Origin: Candidatus Omnitrophota bacterium
GTDB taxonomy: Bacteria > Omnitrophota > Gorgyraeia > Gygaellales > Profunditerraquicolaceae
Reading direction: 5' to 3'
DNA: 5,727 bases
Assembly (NCBI GenBank): GCA_017995695.1
Contig: JAGOIJ010000107.1
Location: 1-5,727 of the forward strand
Shown here: positions 1 through 5,200 of the stretch, piece by piece
Layout of the letters: every line of letters starts with the position of its first letter
How positions within the stretch are numbered: the stretch's first letter is position 1
The notes under the pieces: generated by a model
What the model saw: only the letters and a program-made list of their open reading frames with translations
Database searches by the model: none
Told to the model about the DNA's origin: nothing
Made by a program: the position numbers and the translations under genes

Positions 1-78
1 CCTCTGCCCCGCTTGCGCGTTGGGCAGGTAGCTTTGCGTCCCAGGATTACTCCTGGTTTGCCTTTATCAGTAGTTCAC
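1..78 (-). promoter_or_regulatory. Cyclic-di-GMP-I (GEMM) riboswitch aptamer, 3' end cut by window edge
   Basis: Read on the minus strand, this matches the class-I c-di-GMP aptamer. GATAAAGGCAAACC (about 57-70) is followed by a hairpin CCAGGA-GTAA-TCCTGG (41-56) with a GNRA tetraloop, then the invariant GACGCAAAGC (31-40), then the start of the second helix, where TGCCC pairs with GGGCA around a CGC-GCAA-GCG tip. Aligned to the Vibrio Vc2 aptamer, the position equivalent to G20 is G, which favours c-di-GMP over the cGAMP-binding GEMM-Ib variants. The base equivalent to A47 is also present. The 3' strand of the second helix and the closing strand of P1 lie beyond position 1, as does the expression platform. 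The controlled gene is outside the window to the left. It is not the DUF192 gene, which ends upstream of the aptamer. Motif recognition is strong; ligand and target are inferred. Confidence 0.9.
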
Positions 79-106
79 TTTCCCAAATTGTCAAATTGTG
101 CATTTA

Positions 107-142
107 CATAACAAGTATACCACCCGCCAGGAGGCTTTTCAA
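107..142 (-). promoter_or_regulatory. Sigma70-type promoter for the riboswitch transcript
   Basis: On the minus strand there is a -35 box TTGAAA (137-142), a spacer of exactly 17 bp, and a -10 box TATACT (114-119). Initiation is expected near 106-108. That puts the start about 30 nt ahead of the riboswitch aptamer, the right place to transcribe the whole aptamer and the unseen gene to the left. Both boxes differ from consensus at only one position. The site sits in the 145-bp gap between the DUF192 stop and the aptamer, so the riboswitch gene probably has its own transcription unit. Confidence 0.7.
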
Positions 143-162
143 GGGTAAATTTCCTGAAGATT

Positions 163-205
163 TAAATCTTGTAACTATATGATAATAAATGTTTTACAAG
201 ATTTA
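163..205. repeat. 12-bp perfect inverted repeat, AT-rich, after the DUF192 gene
   Basis: TAAATCTTGTAA (163-174) and TTACAAGATTTA (194-205) are perfect reverse complements around a 19-nt AT-rich spacer. The repeat lies about 20 nt past the DUF192 stop and about 20 bp upstream of the -35 box of the riboswitch promoter. It could be a weak transcription terminator, but it has few G/C pairs and no clear T-run on the exit side. It could instead be an operator near -77 of the next promoter. The sequence does not decide between these. Confidence 0.45.
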
Positions 206-223
206 TTGCGCTGCTAAAAAAGC

Positions 224-646
224 CTAACGCAGGACATCTCCTTTGGCAAGCCTGAATTTGTTAACAAAACCTGAAACCACCTCTAAGGCGTATTTGGTAG
301 GCACTGGGGGGATAATTGAAGGACAAATATCCTTACAAGGAAGCGCATTTTCAGTAATATCTACTATCTTTTTATCTGCATCAAACCAAATAATATCAAT
401 AGGAAACTGCATATTCTTCATCCACATGCCATGAATACCCTCATCTTCAAACACAAACAACATCCCTCGGTTAGGCGCAAGGCCCTTGCGATACATAAGC
501 CCTTGCCTGCGCGCTTCAGGCGTATCCGCAACTTCAACAAAAATGCAGGTATCGCGTATGCACAACTTTTTCAACTCACTATTAACGCAACCAAGGACAA
601 CAAGAGATAGTAAGGCGGGGATAATTACTGTGGGAATTCCACGCAT
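224..646 (-). CDS. DUF192 family lipoprotein
   Basis: A 140-residue DUF192 (PF02643) protein of unknown biochemical role. The first 20 residues form a lipoprotein-type signal: Met-Arg, a hydrophobic run (IPTVIIPALLSLVVLG), then Cys20 in a VLGC lipobox, so it is probably lipid-anchored in the periplasm. The DUF192 domain follows from about residue 36. Its hallmarks are RRQGLMYRKGL with the following RGMLFVF, the MWMKNMQFPIDIIW block (74-87), and YALEVVSGF near 119-127. Four further cysteines (29, 34, 104, 108) could form disulfides. The frame stays open to 739, but the extra 31 residues are translation of a GC-rich palindrome and lack a lipoprotein signal, so I start at the second of two adjacent ATGs (646; 649 is the alternative). 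The Shine-Dalgarno is only a weak GGA. It is separated from the macro-Nudix gene by 117 bp, so shared transcription is possible but unproven. Confidence 0.85.
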   Translation of the reverse strand: MRGIPTVIIPALLSLVVLGCVNSELKKLCIRDTCIFVEVADTPEARRQGLMYRKGLAPNRGMLFVFEDEGIHGMWMKNMQFPIDIIWFDADKKIVDITENALPCKDICPSIIPPVPTKYALEVVSGFVNKFRLAKGDVLR

Positions 647-653
647 CATTGTC

Positions 654-741
654 CAGTGGGTGACTGCCGGGACGAGTCCCCTTTTCGCGCGCAGCCAACA
701 GGCGAGCACGAAAAGGGTGGACCGGCAGGCAGGACCCACTG
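654..741. repeat. 88-bp GC-rich imperfect palindrome (REP/MITE-like)
   Basis: Three nested pairs of arms fold this segment into one long hairpin: CAGTGGGT (654-661) with ACCCACTG (734-741), CTGCCGG (664-670) with CCGGCAG (722-728), and CCCTTTTCG (679-687) with CGAAAAGGG (709-717). The loop of about 21 nt has its own GCC-AACA-GGC mini-stem. It fills most of the gap between the macro-Nudix stop (764) and the DUF192 start. It has no T-run on either side, so it does not look like a standard terminator. The structure and its intergenic site suggest an interspersed repeat or a non-autonomous mobile element. Copy number elsewhere cannot be judged from this window. Confidence 0.7.
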
Positions 742-763
742 ATTCGCAAAACTATTACGCACA

Positions 764-1711
764 TTAAAACGGATTTTCACCTTTTCTAAATTTTAGATAA
801 TCTTCAAGAATTTTATTGTGATCAAAGGCAAAATTCAATTGGGGAATTTTATCGATAGGAATGACTTTAAGATTCGCTGCATCATCGCCAGCCTTCGGCG
901 TTCCTTTGGTCTTAGCCAGAAACACCGTGCAGATGGTATGAAAACGCGGGTCGCGTCCCGGCTTTGAATAGGTGTGAAATTGCTTAAGCTCAATAACATC
1001 AAGCCCAGTCTCCTCTTTGGTCTCGCGCGTTACCGCGTCTTCAAGGCTCTCTCCATAGTCTACAAAGCCGCCAGGGAGCGCCCAACCAAACGGAGGGTTG
1101 CTGCGTTCAATCATCACAATGCCGCCATCAAGCTCAATGAGCGCATCCACCGTGATAAACGGGCCTTGCTGCAATTTATAGATAATATATTCAAGATAAC
1201 TCACGACGCCTTTATTGAAAACATCATACGCTTCCTGGTCATACAAACACAATGTTATCTCGCGCAGTTGGGAGCTGTCTTCTTTAATATGCCTGAATAT
1301 CTCCTGCGCCATAATCTTAGCTGCGGCAAGCAGAGGAAAACCTCCCACACCGCAACCTAATGCAGGAAACGCAACCGATTTGATGTTCAGTTTTTCTGCC
1401 ACATCCAAGGCAGCAGCGCATGAGCTACGGATTTTAACCTCATCAGTCTGATGATCAAGGCCCATGGTCGCAGCGTGGATAACATACTTCGCTTTCAGCG
1501 ACCCCGCGCTTGTTTCAACAGCTTCACCAATCTGTATCGGGCCTTTTTTTACTGCCTCTTCCTCGATGCTCTTGCCGCCCTTTTTCTTGATGGCGCCGGC
1601 AACCCCGCCACCCATCTGTAGCTTATTATTTGCAGCGTTCACAATAGCATCGACTGCAAGCTCAGTGATATCGCCTTTTATGATCGTGATTTCGGTATCT
1701 TTAATCTTCAC
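764..1711 (-). CDS. Macro domain-Nudix hydrolase fusion protein
   Basis: A 315-residue two-domain cytosolic protein. Residues 1-170 form a macro domain (Appr-1''-p processing family), which binds and often hydrolyses ADP-ribose groups. Visible signatures are VNAANN (24-29), GGGVAGAI (34-41), YVIHA (76-80) and the phosphate-loop region ALGCGVGGFP (117-126). Residues 183-313 form a Nudix hydrolase with a complete box: G215 x5 E221 x7 R229-E230 x2 E233-E234 x G236. It is preceded by NPPFGWALPGG, as in ADP-ribose pyrophosphatase-like Nudix enzymes. The inferred role is capture or release of an ADP-ribose-type compound, then cleavage to AMP and ribose 5-phosphate. The substrate is not shown by sequence. 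The start is GTG (1709-1711), supported by GGGGAG six nt upstream. A 175-bp gap holding an AT-rich repeat separates it from yjbQ. Confidence 0.92.
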   Translation of the reverse strand: MKIKDTEITIIKGDITELAVDAIVNAANNKLQMGGGVAGAIKKKGGKSIEEEAVKKGPIQIGEAVETSAGSLKAKYVIHAATMGLDHQTDEVKIRSSCAAALDVAEKLNIKSVAFPALGCGVGGFPLLAAAKIMAQEIFRHIKEDSSQLREITLCLYDQEAYDVFNKGVVSYLEYIIYKLQQGPFITVDALIELDGGIVMIERSNPPFGWALPGGFVDYGESLEDAVTRETKEETGLDVIELKQFHTYSKPGRDPRFHTICTVFLAKTKGTPKAGDDAANLKVIPIDKIPQLNFAFDHNKILEDYLKFRKGENPF

Positions 1712-1717
1712 GAAATA

Positions 1718-1723
1718 CTCCCC
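1718..1723 (-). promoter_or_regulatory. Shine-Dalgarno site fixing the GTG start of the macro-Nudix gene
   Basis: On the minus strand GGGGAG is followed by a 6-nt spacer (TATTTC) and then GTG. No in-frame ATG with comparable support lies nearby, and the macro domain begins directly with the expected first beta strand (MKIKDTEITIIKGDIT). Confidence 0.7.
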
Positions 1724-1733
1724 GTCCCTGTTT

Positions 1734-1882
1734 AAATTCTAAATCCTAATATCGAAATTCTAAACAAATTCAAAGCACGAAATTCAAAATTCGAAACATC
1801 TCTGTTTTGGTCATTTGAATTTTTGATTTTGGATTTGTTTAGTATTTAGGATTTCGGATTTCGGATTTAGAATTTAGAATTT
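1734..1882. repeat. AT-rich inverted repeat built from degenerate 7-bp units
   Basis: The right arm is five in-phase heptads: ATTTAGG (1844-1850), ATTTCGG twice (1851-1864) and ATTTAGA twice (1865-1878), ending in ATTT. The left arm carries the complementary heptads AAATTCT (1734-1740), AAATCCT, AATATCG and AAATTCT (1755-1761). Inner segments also pair: AACAAATTC with GGATTTGTT, AAATTCAAA-type with TTTGAATTT, and GAAAC with GTTTT close to the centre at about 1800. It fills nearly all of the gap between the yjbQ stop and the ribosome-binding site of the macro-Nudix gene. I know similar AAATTC/GGATTT intergenic runs from metagenome-derived genomes, but no function is established. Confidence 0.8.
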
Positions 1883-1886
1883 ACTA

Positions 1887-2303
1887 CTATTCTCCAATAA
1901 TCTTGACCAACACTCGCTTGCGCCGCTGCCCATCAAACTCGCCATAGAAAATCTGTTCCCATGGCCCAAAATCTAATTTCCCCTTGGTGACTGCTACGAC
2001 CACTTCCCGTCCCATAATAGTGCGTTTCAGATGCGCATCCGCGTTATCCTCGCCGGTCAGATTGTGTTTATAGATATCTTTGCCATGCGGCGCCAGCTTC
2101 TCAAGCCAAGCAGAAAAATCCTGATGGAGGCCGCCTTCATCATCGTTAATAAAAACACTAGCGGTGATATGCATGGCGTTAACCAAACACATACCTTCTT
2201 TGATCCCGCTTTTTTCAATTGCCTCCTGGACCAAGGAAGTGATATTGATAAATTCCTGACGTTGTTTTGTATTGAACCAGAGCTGGTGGGTAAACGATTT
2301 CAT
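1887..2303 (-). CDS. yjbQ: YjbQ family protein (UPF0047), possible thiamine-phosphate synthase activity
   Basis: A 138-residue single-domain protein, full length for the YjbQ/UPF0047 family (PF01894). Conserved blocks are present in order: HITASVFINDDEGG (45-58), the downstream D63, DNADAHLK (86-93) with its Asp-Asn-His set, IMG (97-99), and the C-terminal GPWEQIFYGEFDG (113-125) followed by Arg residues. E. coli YjbQ has been reported to have a secondary thiamine-phosphate synthase activity, but the physiological role of the family is unsettled, and nothing here shows that activity. Its ATG overlaps the stop of the upstream protease gene by ATGA (2300-2303), and no strong Shine-Dalgarno is seen, so it is likely translated by coupling to that gene. 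It is the last gene of the trpB2-protease-yjbQ unit. Confidence 0.92.
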   Translation of the reverse strand: MKSFTHQLWFNTKQRQEFINITSLVQEAIEKSGIKEGMCLVNAMHITASVFINDDEGGLHQDFSAWLEKLAPHGKDIYKHNLTGEDNADAHLKRTIMGREVVVAVTKGKLDFGPWEQIFYGEFDGQRRKRVLVKIIGE

Positions 2304-3058
2304 TCTTGGATACGCTCTAGGGTAAGTTTTTTGTTGGTCTGATCAATGGTCACATTAAAGCGTTTTAGGAATGAGATGCCCAGAAGGCCATTGACACCAT
2401 CGATCGCTTCCTCCGGCTCGCTCATCAATACCGCTGCCTCAACATCCTCGGCTTCAAAATCGCCGACCTTAACACGCTCCAACGCTACTGCCTTAGCTTG
2501 AGTCGTGCTACCATCAGCAAGGCTAATTTCGATATCTGGGGCGTTTTCTAAATCTAATCCCAAATCATCTGCAACGGACCGTTTCAAAAAAACACCCGCT
2601 GCTCCGGTATCTAAAACGAGCTTAACTGAAATACTATCATTTAAGAGTGTCGTGACAATCACATCGTGGCTGCGAAAAACTGCATCAGTAATTTCTTGTG
2701 GCCCCTCTGTTTCATCCTCAAGGCCATCCTGATCTATACTATTATCTGACATGACGGATTCCTTACGAACAGGCTTTTCCTCTCCCATGATATAACTAGT
2801 TAATTTTTGCTGTTCCCAGCGCTGCCGTAAGTTTTTGCGTTCTTCAAAAGCGCTACGCTCAATACGCTCAACTTCTTTTTGCAGAAAAACCACCGTTCCC
2901 CCGTTAACTTCTAATGACACGCTCTTGGCATCAACGTTTTTGACAATACCTACAATCTTCCTGCCGTTTTTAAGATACACCGTGTCGGCGCGCGCAAAAC
3001 ATATCATTGCGCCTACCATAAACCAGCTGATCATAACCACTCGTAGTAAGGTAAGCAT
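2300..3058 (-). CDS. Exported retropepsin-like aspartic protease with N-terminal beta-barrel-like domain
   Basis: A 252-residue exported protein. Residues 1-24 are a signal peptide (hydrophobic core VVMISWFMVGAMICF, likely cut after ARA). Residues 25-67 read DTVYLKNGRKIVGIVKNV and onward to a GG turn and EVERIE, a short beta-rich SH3/Sm-like module common in bacterial envelope proteins. Residues 68-128 are charged and probably a flexible linker. Residues 131-248 match single-domain retropepsins (clan AA): the catalytic LVLDTGAAGVFL with Asp150-Thr-Gly, the middle strand ISLADGS, and the second conserved motif NGLLGISFLKRFNVTID. Such enzymes work as dimers, one Asp per chain. The substrate is unknown, presumably a periplasmic or membrane protein. 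The gene follows trpB2 by 5 bp and overlaps yjbQ by 4 bp. It resembles TIGR02281-type proteases, but lacks the transmembrane anchor typical of some of them. Confidence 0.88.
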   Translation of the reverse strand: MLTLLRVVMISWFMVGAMICFARADTVYLKNGRKIVGIVKNVDAKSVSLEVNGGTVVFLQKEVERIERSAFEERKNLRQRWEQQKLTSYIMGEEKPVRKESVMSDNSIDQDGLEDETEGPQEITDAVFRSHDVIVTTLLNDSISVKLVLDTGAAGVFLKRSVADDLGLDLENAPDIEISLADGSTTQAKAVALERVKVGDFEAEDVEAAVLMSEPEEAIDGVNGLLGISFLKRFNVTIDQTNKKLTLERIQE

Positions 3059-3063
3059 GGTTT

Positions 3064-4446
3064 TTATTTTCTCGGCTGTTGAGGTTTAGGAAAATTTTTA
3101 ATTGCTTCTAAAGAGCTGCATAAATCGCTTTCCGGAAGCGCATAGGTTGTCAATTTTCCGGTTAGAAATTTTTCATATCCGGTTAAATCCATCAAGCCAT
3201 GGCCGCTATAATTAAACAGGATCACCTTTTCCTTACTTTCTTTCTTGGCAAGCTCGGCCTCTTCAATCGTGCAGGCAATAGCATGGCTGGTTTCCGGCGC
3301 GCACAACGATCCTTCGGTTTTTGCCCAAACCATTGCTGCCTCGTAACATTTGACTTGATCATAGGCGCGCGGGGCAATAAGTTTATCATTTGCTGCTGCG
3401 CTTACTAACGGCGCCATGCCATGATAGCGCAAACCGCCGGCATGAATGGGAGGCGGCACAAAACCATGGCCAAGCGTATACATAGGCAACAATGGCGTGA
3501 GACCGGCAACGTCGCCGAAATCATACGCAAACGGACCGCGGGTGAGCGTCGGGCATGCCGTAGGCTCAACCGGGATAATCTCAATCTTTGCGCCGTTAAT
3601 CTTATCGTAAATGAAAGGAAATGCCAAGCCGGCAAAATTACTGCCGCCGCCAACACAGCCGATTACCACATCCGGAATCTTCTCGCCAACCATCTTCAAC
3701 TGCTTCTTTGCCTCCAGGCCGATAATCGTCTGGTGTAACAACACATGATTCAACACGCTACCTAACGAATAACGCGTCTTCCCGGATTTATCAGAAACCG
3801 CCTCCTCAACTGCCTCGCTAATGGCGATACCTAAACTTCCGGGCGTATCCGGCATTTTTTTTAAAATCTGACGACCGGCGTTGGTTTCATTACTTGGCGA
3901 AGCAACACACTTACCTCCCCAAACCTGCATCATGATTTTACGTAGCGGCTTTTGGTCAAAGCTGATGCGCACCATATAAATCTTGCACTCAAGGCCTAGC
4001 AATCCGCAAGAAAAAGCCAAGGCGCTTCCCCATTGGCCTGCGCCTGTTTCAGTGGTTAATTTTTTTATGCCGAATTGCTTGTTATACCAAGCCTGGGCAA
4101 CTGCGGTGTTAGGCTTATGGCTTCCCGCCGGACTAACACTTTCATCTTTATAATAGATACGCGCAGGAGTTTTAAGATACTGCTCAAGATAGACCGCGCG
4201 ACGCAACGGCGCCGGCCTCCAGCGGTAAAGAATTTCAAGAATTTCTTCAGGAATATCAATCCAGCGCTGCGTGCTGACTTCCTGCTCAATCAGGTTATCC
4301 GGAAATACCGGCTTCAGCATTTCAGGCTTCACTGGATTGCCATCCGGACCCAGCGGCGGCTGCATAGGTGTGGGTAGATCCGCAGCCAAGTTATACCATT
4401 GCCGCGGAATGTCTTTTTCCTCAAGCAAAATTTTTTTCTGTATCAC
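3064..4446 (-). CDS. trpB: Tryptophan synthase beta chain, type 2 (TrpB2), PLP-dependent
   Basis: About 460 residues from the GTG chosen. It is a PLP fold-type II enzyme of the TrpB2 group, which condenses indole with serine to make tryptophan. PLP lysine is Lys111 in GSHKPNTAV. ETGAGQWGSA (133-142) has Trp where TrpB1 enzymes have His, a TrpB2 mark. GGGSN (266-270) is the PLP phosphate loop. Other matching blocks are RWIDIPEE, SLGSVLNHVLLHQT, ACPTLTRG and GLRYHGMAPL. The frame extends 18 codons further (to 4500), but that part is read from a palindromic repeat. GTG at 4446 has a strong GGAGG five nt upstream and yields an N-terminus ending in IPRQWYN, like other TrpB2 proteins. The roughly 20-residue C-terminal tail is longer than I expect. 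No trpA or other trp gene is nearby, so it may salvage indole or act on another amino acid. Confidence 0.95.
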   Translation of the reverse strand: MIQKKILLEEKDIPRQWYNLAADLPTPMQPPLGPDGNPVKPEMLKPVFPDNLIEQEVSTQRWIDIPEEILEILYRWRPAPLRRAVYLEQYLKTPARIYYKDESVSPAGSHKPNTAVAQAWYNKQFGIKKLTTETGAGQWGSALAFSCGLLGLECKIYMVRISFDQKPLRKIMMQVWGGKCVASPSNETNAGRQILKKMPDTPGSLGIAISEAVEEAVSDKSGKTRYSLGSVLNHVLLHQTIIGLEAKKQLKMVGEKIPDVVIGCVGGGSNFAGLAFPFIYDKINGAKIEIIPVEPTACPTLTRGPFAYDFGDVAGLTPLLPMYTLGHGFVPPPIHAGGLRYHGMAPLVSAAANDKLIAPRAYDQVKCYEAAMVWAKTEGSLCAPETSHAIACTIEEAELAKKESKEKVILFNYSGHGLMDLTGYEKFLTGKLTTYALPESDLCSSLEAIKNFPKPQQPRK

Positions 4447-4456
4447 CCTTTCCTCC
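4447..4456 (-). promoter_or_regulatory. Strong Shine-Dalgarno deciding the GTG start of trpB2
   Basis: GGAGGAAAGG directly precedes GTG (4444-4446) on the minus strand, with five nt between GGAGG and the start codon. An ATG at 4456-4458 overlaps the GGAGG itself and so cannot be served by it. The longest possible start (4500) has no such site. Confidence 0.75.
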
Positions 4457-4462
4457 ATTATC

Positions 4463-4538
4463 AGGGACACTCTTGAAATCAATCGGAAGACTGTCCCCAT
4501 CTGGGGACACTCATTGCTTTGGATTAAAGAGTGTCCCT
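4463..4538. repeat. 76-bp nested GGGACA palindrome (REP-like)
   Basis: The outer arms AGGGACACTCTT (4463-4474) and AAGAGTGTCCCT (4527-4538) are perfect 12-bp reverse complements. Inside lies a second hairpin, TGTCCCC (4492-4498), loop ATCT, GGGGACA (4503-4509). The GGGACA/TGTCCC core therefore occurs four times in alternating orientation. GGGACA-type palindromes of this kind are, from general knowledge, often interspersed repeats mobilised by REP-associated tyrosine (Y1) transposases. No such transposase is in the window. The element starts 3 bp past the nth stop codon and ends just upstream of the trpB2 ribosome-binding site. Confidence 0.78.
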
Positions 4539-4541
4539 ATA

Positions 4542-5189
4542 TTAACGGTGGTGAGTTACACCAACGCGTTTGCAAAAACTTCTCACAGAACACCTGCTAC
4601 AAAACGGCGAAACTGGCAAACAAATATTTTGTCCAAAAGTTACCAGCGTGGTATTAAGCGCAATCCACTCTTTTCGAGGGATAATCTTTTGCAAGGCAAA
4701 CTCGGTTTCCTCGGGATTCTTGGTTTTCACCCAGCCTAAGCGATTAGAGATTCTATGGACATGGGTATCAACGCAAATTGCCGGGATACCAAATCCTAAC
4801 CCAAGGACCAGATTGGCTGTTTTTCTGCCGACACCCTTAAGACTCAATAAATCATCAAGATGATTTGGAACGCGACCGCCAAAATCGTCAAGAATACGCT
4901 GACTTACTCCTGCAATAACGTTTGCTTTATTGCGATAAAACCCCACCGGATAAATCAGTTTTTTAATTCGGCTTAGATTCAATTTTACCACTGTTTGTGG
5001 TGTTTTGGCAACCTTAAATAATCGCGCCGACGCTTCAACCGTGGTTTTATCTTTTGTGCGCAAACTTAAGATGCAAGAGATTAAAACTTGGAAGGGATCC
5101 TTATGCCAGGAAACTTCGGTTACGGAAGGCACTTTAAAAGGCTTGATCTGTTGTTCAATGAGACGAATAATAGTAAGAAAAGATTGCAT
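4542..5189 (-). CDS. nth: Endonuclease III, DNA glycosylase/AP lyase with 4Fe-4S cluster
   Basis: A 215-residue base-excision repair enzyme that removes oxidised pyrimidines and nicks the resulting abasic site. The helix-hairpin-helix motif LLSLKGVGRKTANLVLG (114-130) contains the catalytic Lys123 (E. coli Lys120). The catalytic Asp141 is in CVDTHVHR (E. coli Asp138). The iron-sulfur loop is intact: Cys190, Cys197, Cys200, Cys206, spaced C-x6-C-x2-C-x5-C. Where E. coli has SAQATD, this protein has SLRTKD, a variant I associate with archaeal and deep-branching bacterial homologues, so damage preference could differ. The length is typical. An in-frame TAG eight codons upstream makes ATG 5187-5189 the natural start, though no Shine-Dalgarno is visible. 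A 10-bp hairpin ends 11 nt before it. Confidence 0.95.
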   Translation of the reverse strand: MQSFLTIIRLIEQQIKPFKVPSVTEVSWHKDPFQVLISCILSLRTKDKTTVEASARLFKVAKTPQTVVKLNLSRIKKLIYPVGFYRNKANVIAGVSQRILDDFGGRVPNHLDDLLSLKGVGRKTANLVLGLGFGIPAICVDTHVHRISNRLGWVKTKNPEETEFALQKIIPRKEWIALNTTLVTFGQNICLPVSPFCSRCSVRSFCKRVGVTHHR

Positions 5190-5200
5190 ACGGCATGAAC

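Noticed and set aside
89..94. Perfect TTGACA on the minus strand as a -35 box
   Set aside because: A matching -10 at 16-18 bp would fall inside the riboswitch aptamer, so the transcript would lack its 5' strand. The site at 114-142 is better placed.
647..739. N-terminal extension of the DUF192 protein up to an ATG at 739
   Set aside because: The extra 31 codons are read entirely from the palindrome. Starting at 646 gives a proper lipoprotein signal with a lipobox Cys at residue 20.
652..741. Hammerhead-like self-cleaving RNA or a tRNA in the GC-rich palindrome
   Set aside because: The conserved CTGATGA and GAAA core elements of a hammerhead are missing on both strands, and there is no cloverleaf or T-loop of the right spacing.
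974..1742. Plus-strand open frames opposite the macro-Nudix gene
   Set aside because: They show no recognisable domain and lie antisense to a gene with clear family motifs; they are shadows. The same holds for the other plus-strand frames in the window.
1734..1882. CRISPR array in the AT-rich repeated tract
   Set aside because: The units are 7 bp, directly adjacent, degenerate and arranged as a palindrome, with no spacers and no cas genes.
4065..4289. Minus-strand frame of 74 codons inside trpB2
   Set aside because: It is out of frame within a fully conserved gene and gives an Arg/Ser-rich translation without family features.
4447..4500. Longer trpB2 starts at 4500 or 4458
   Set aside because: Most of the extension overlaps the GGGACA palindrome. 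The GGAGG site serves the GTG at 4446, and the N-terminus then matches TrpB2 proteins.
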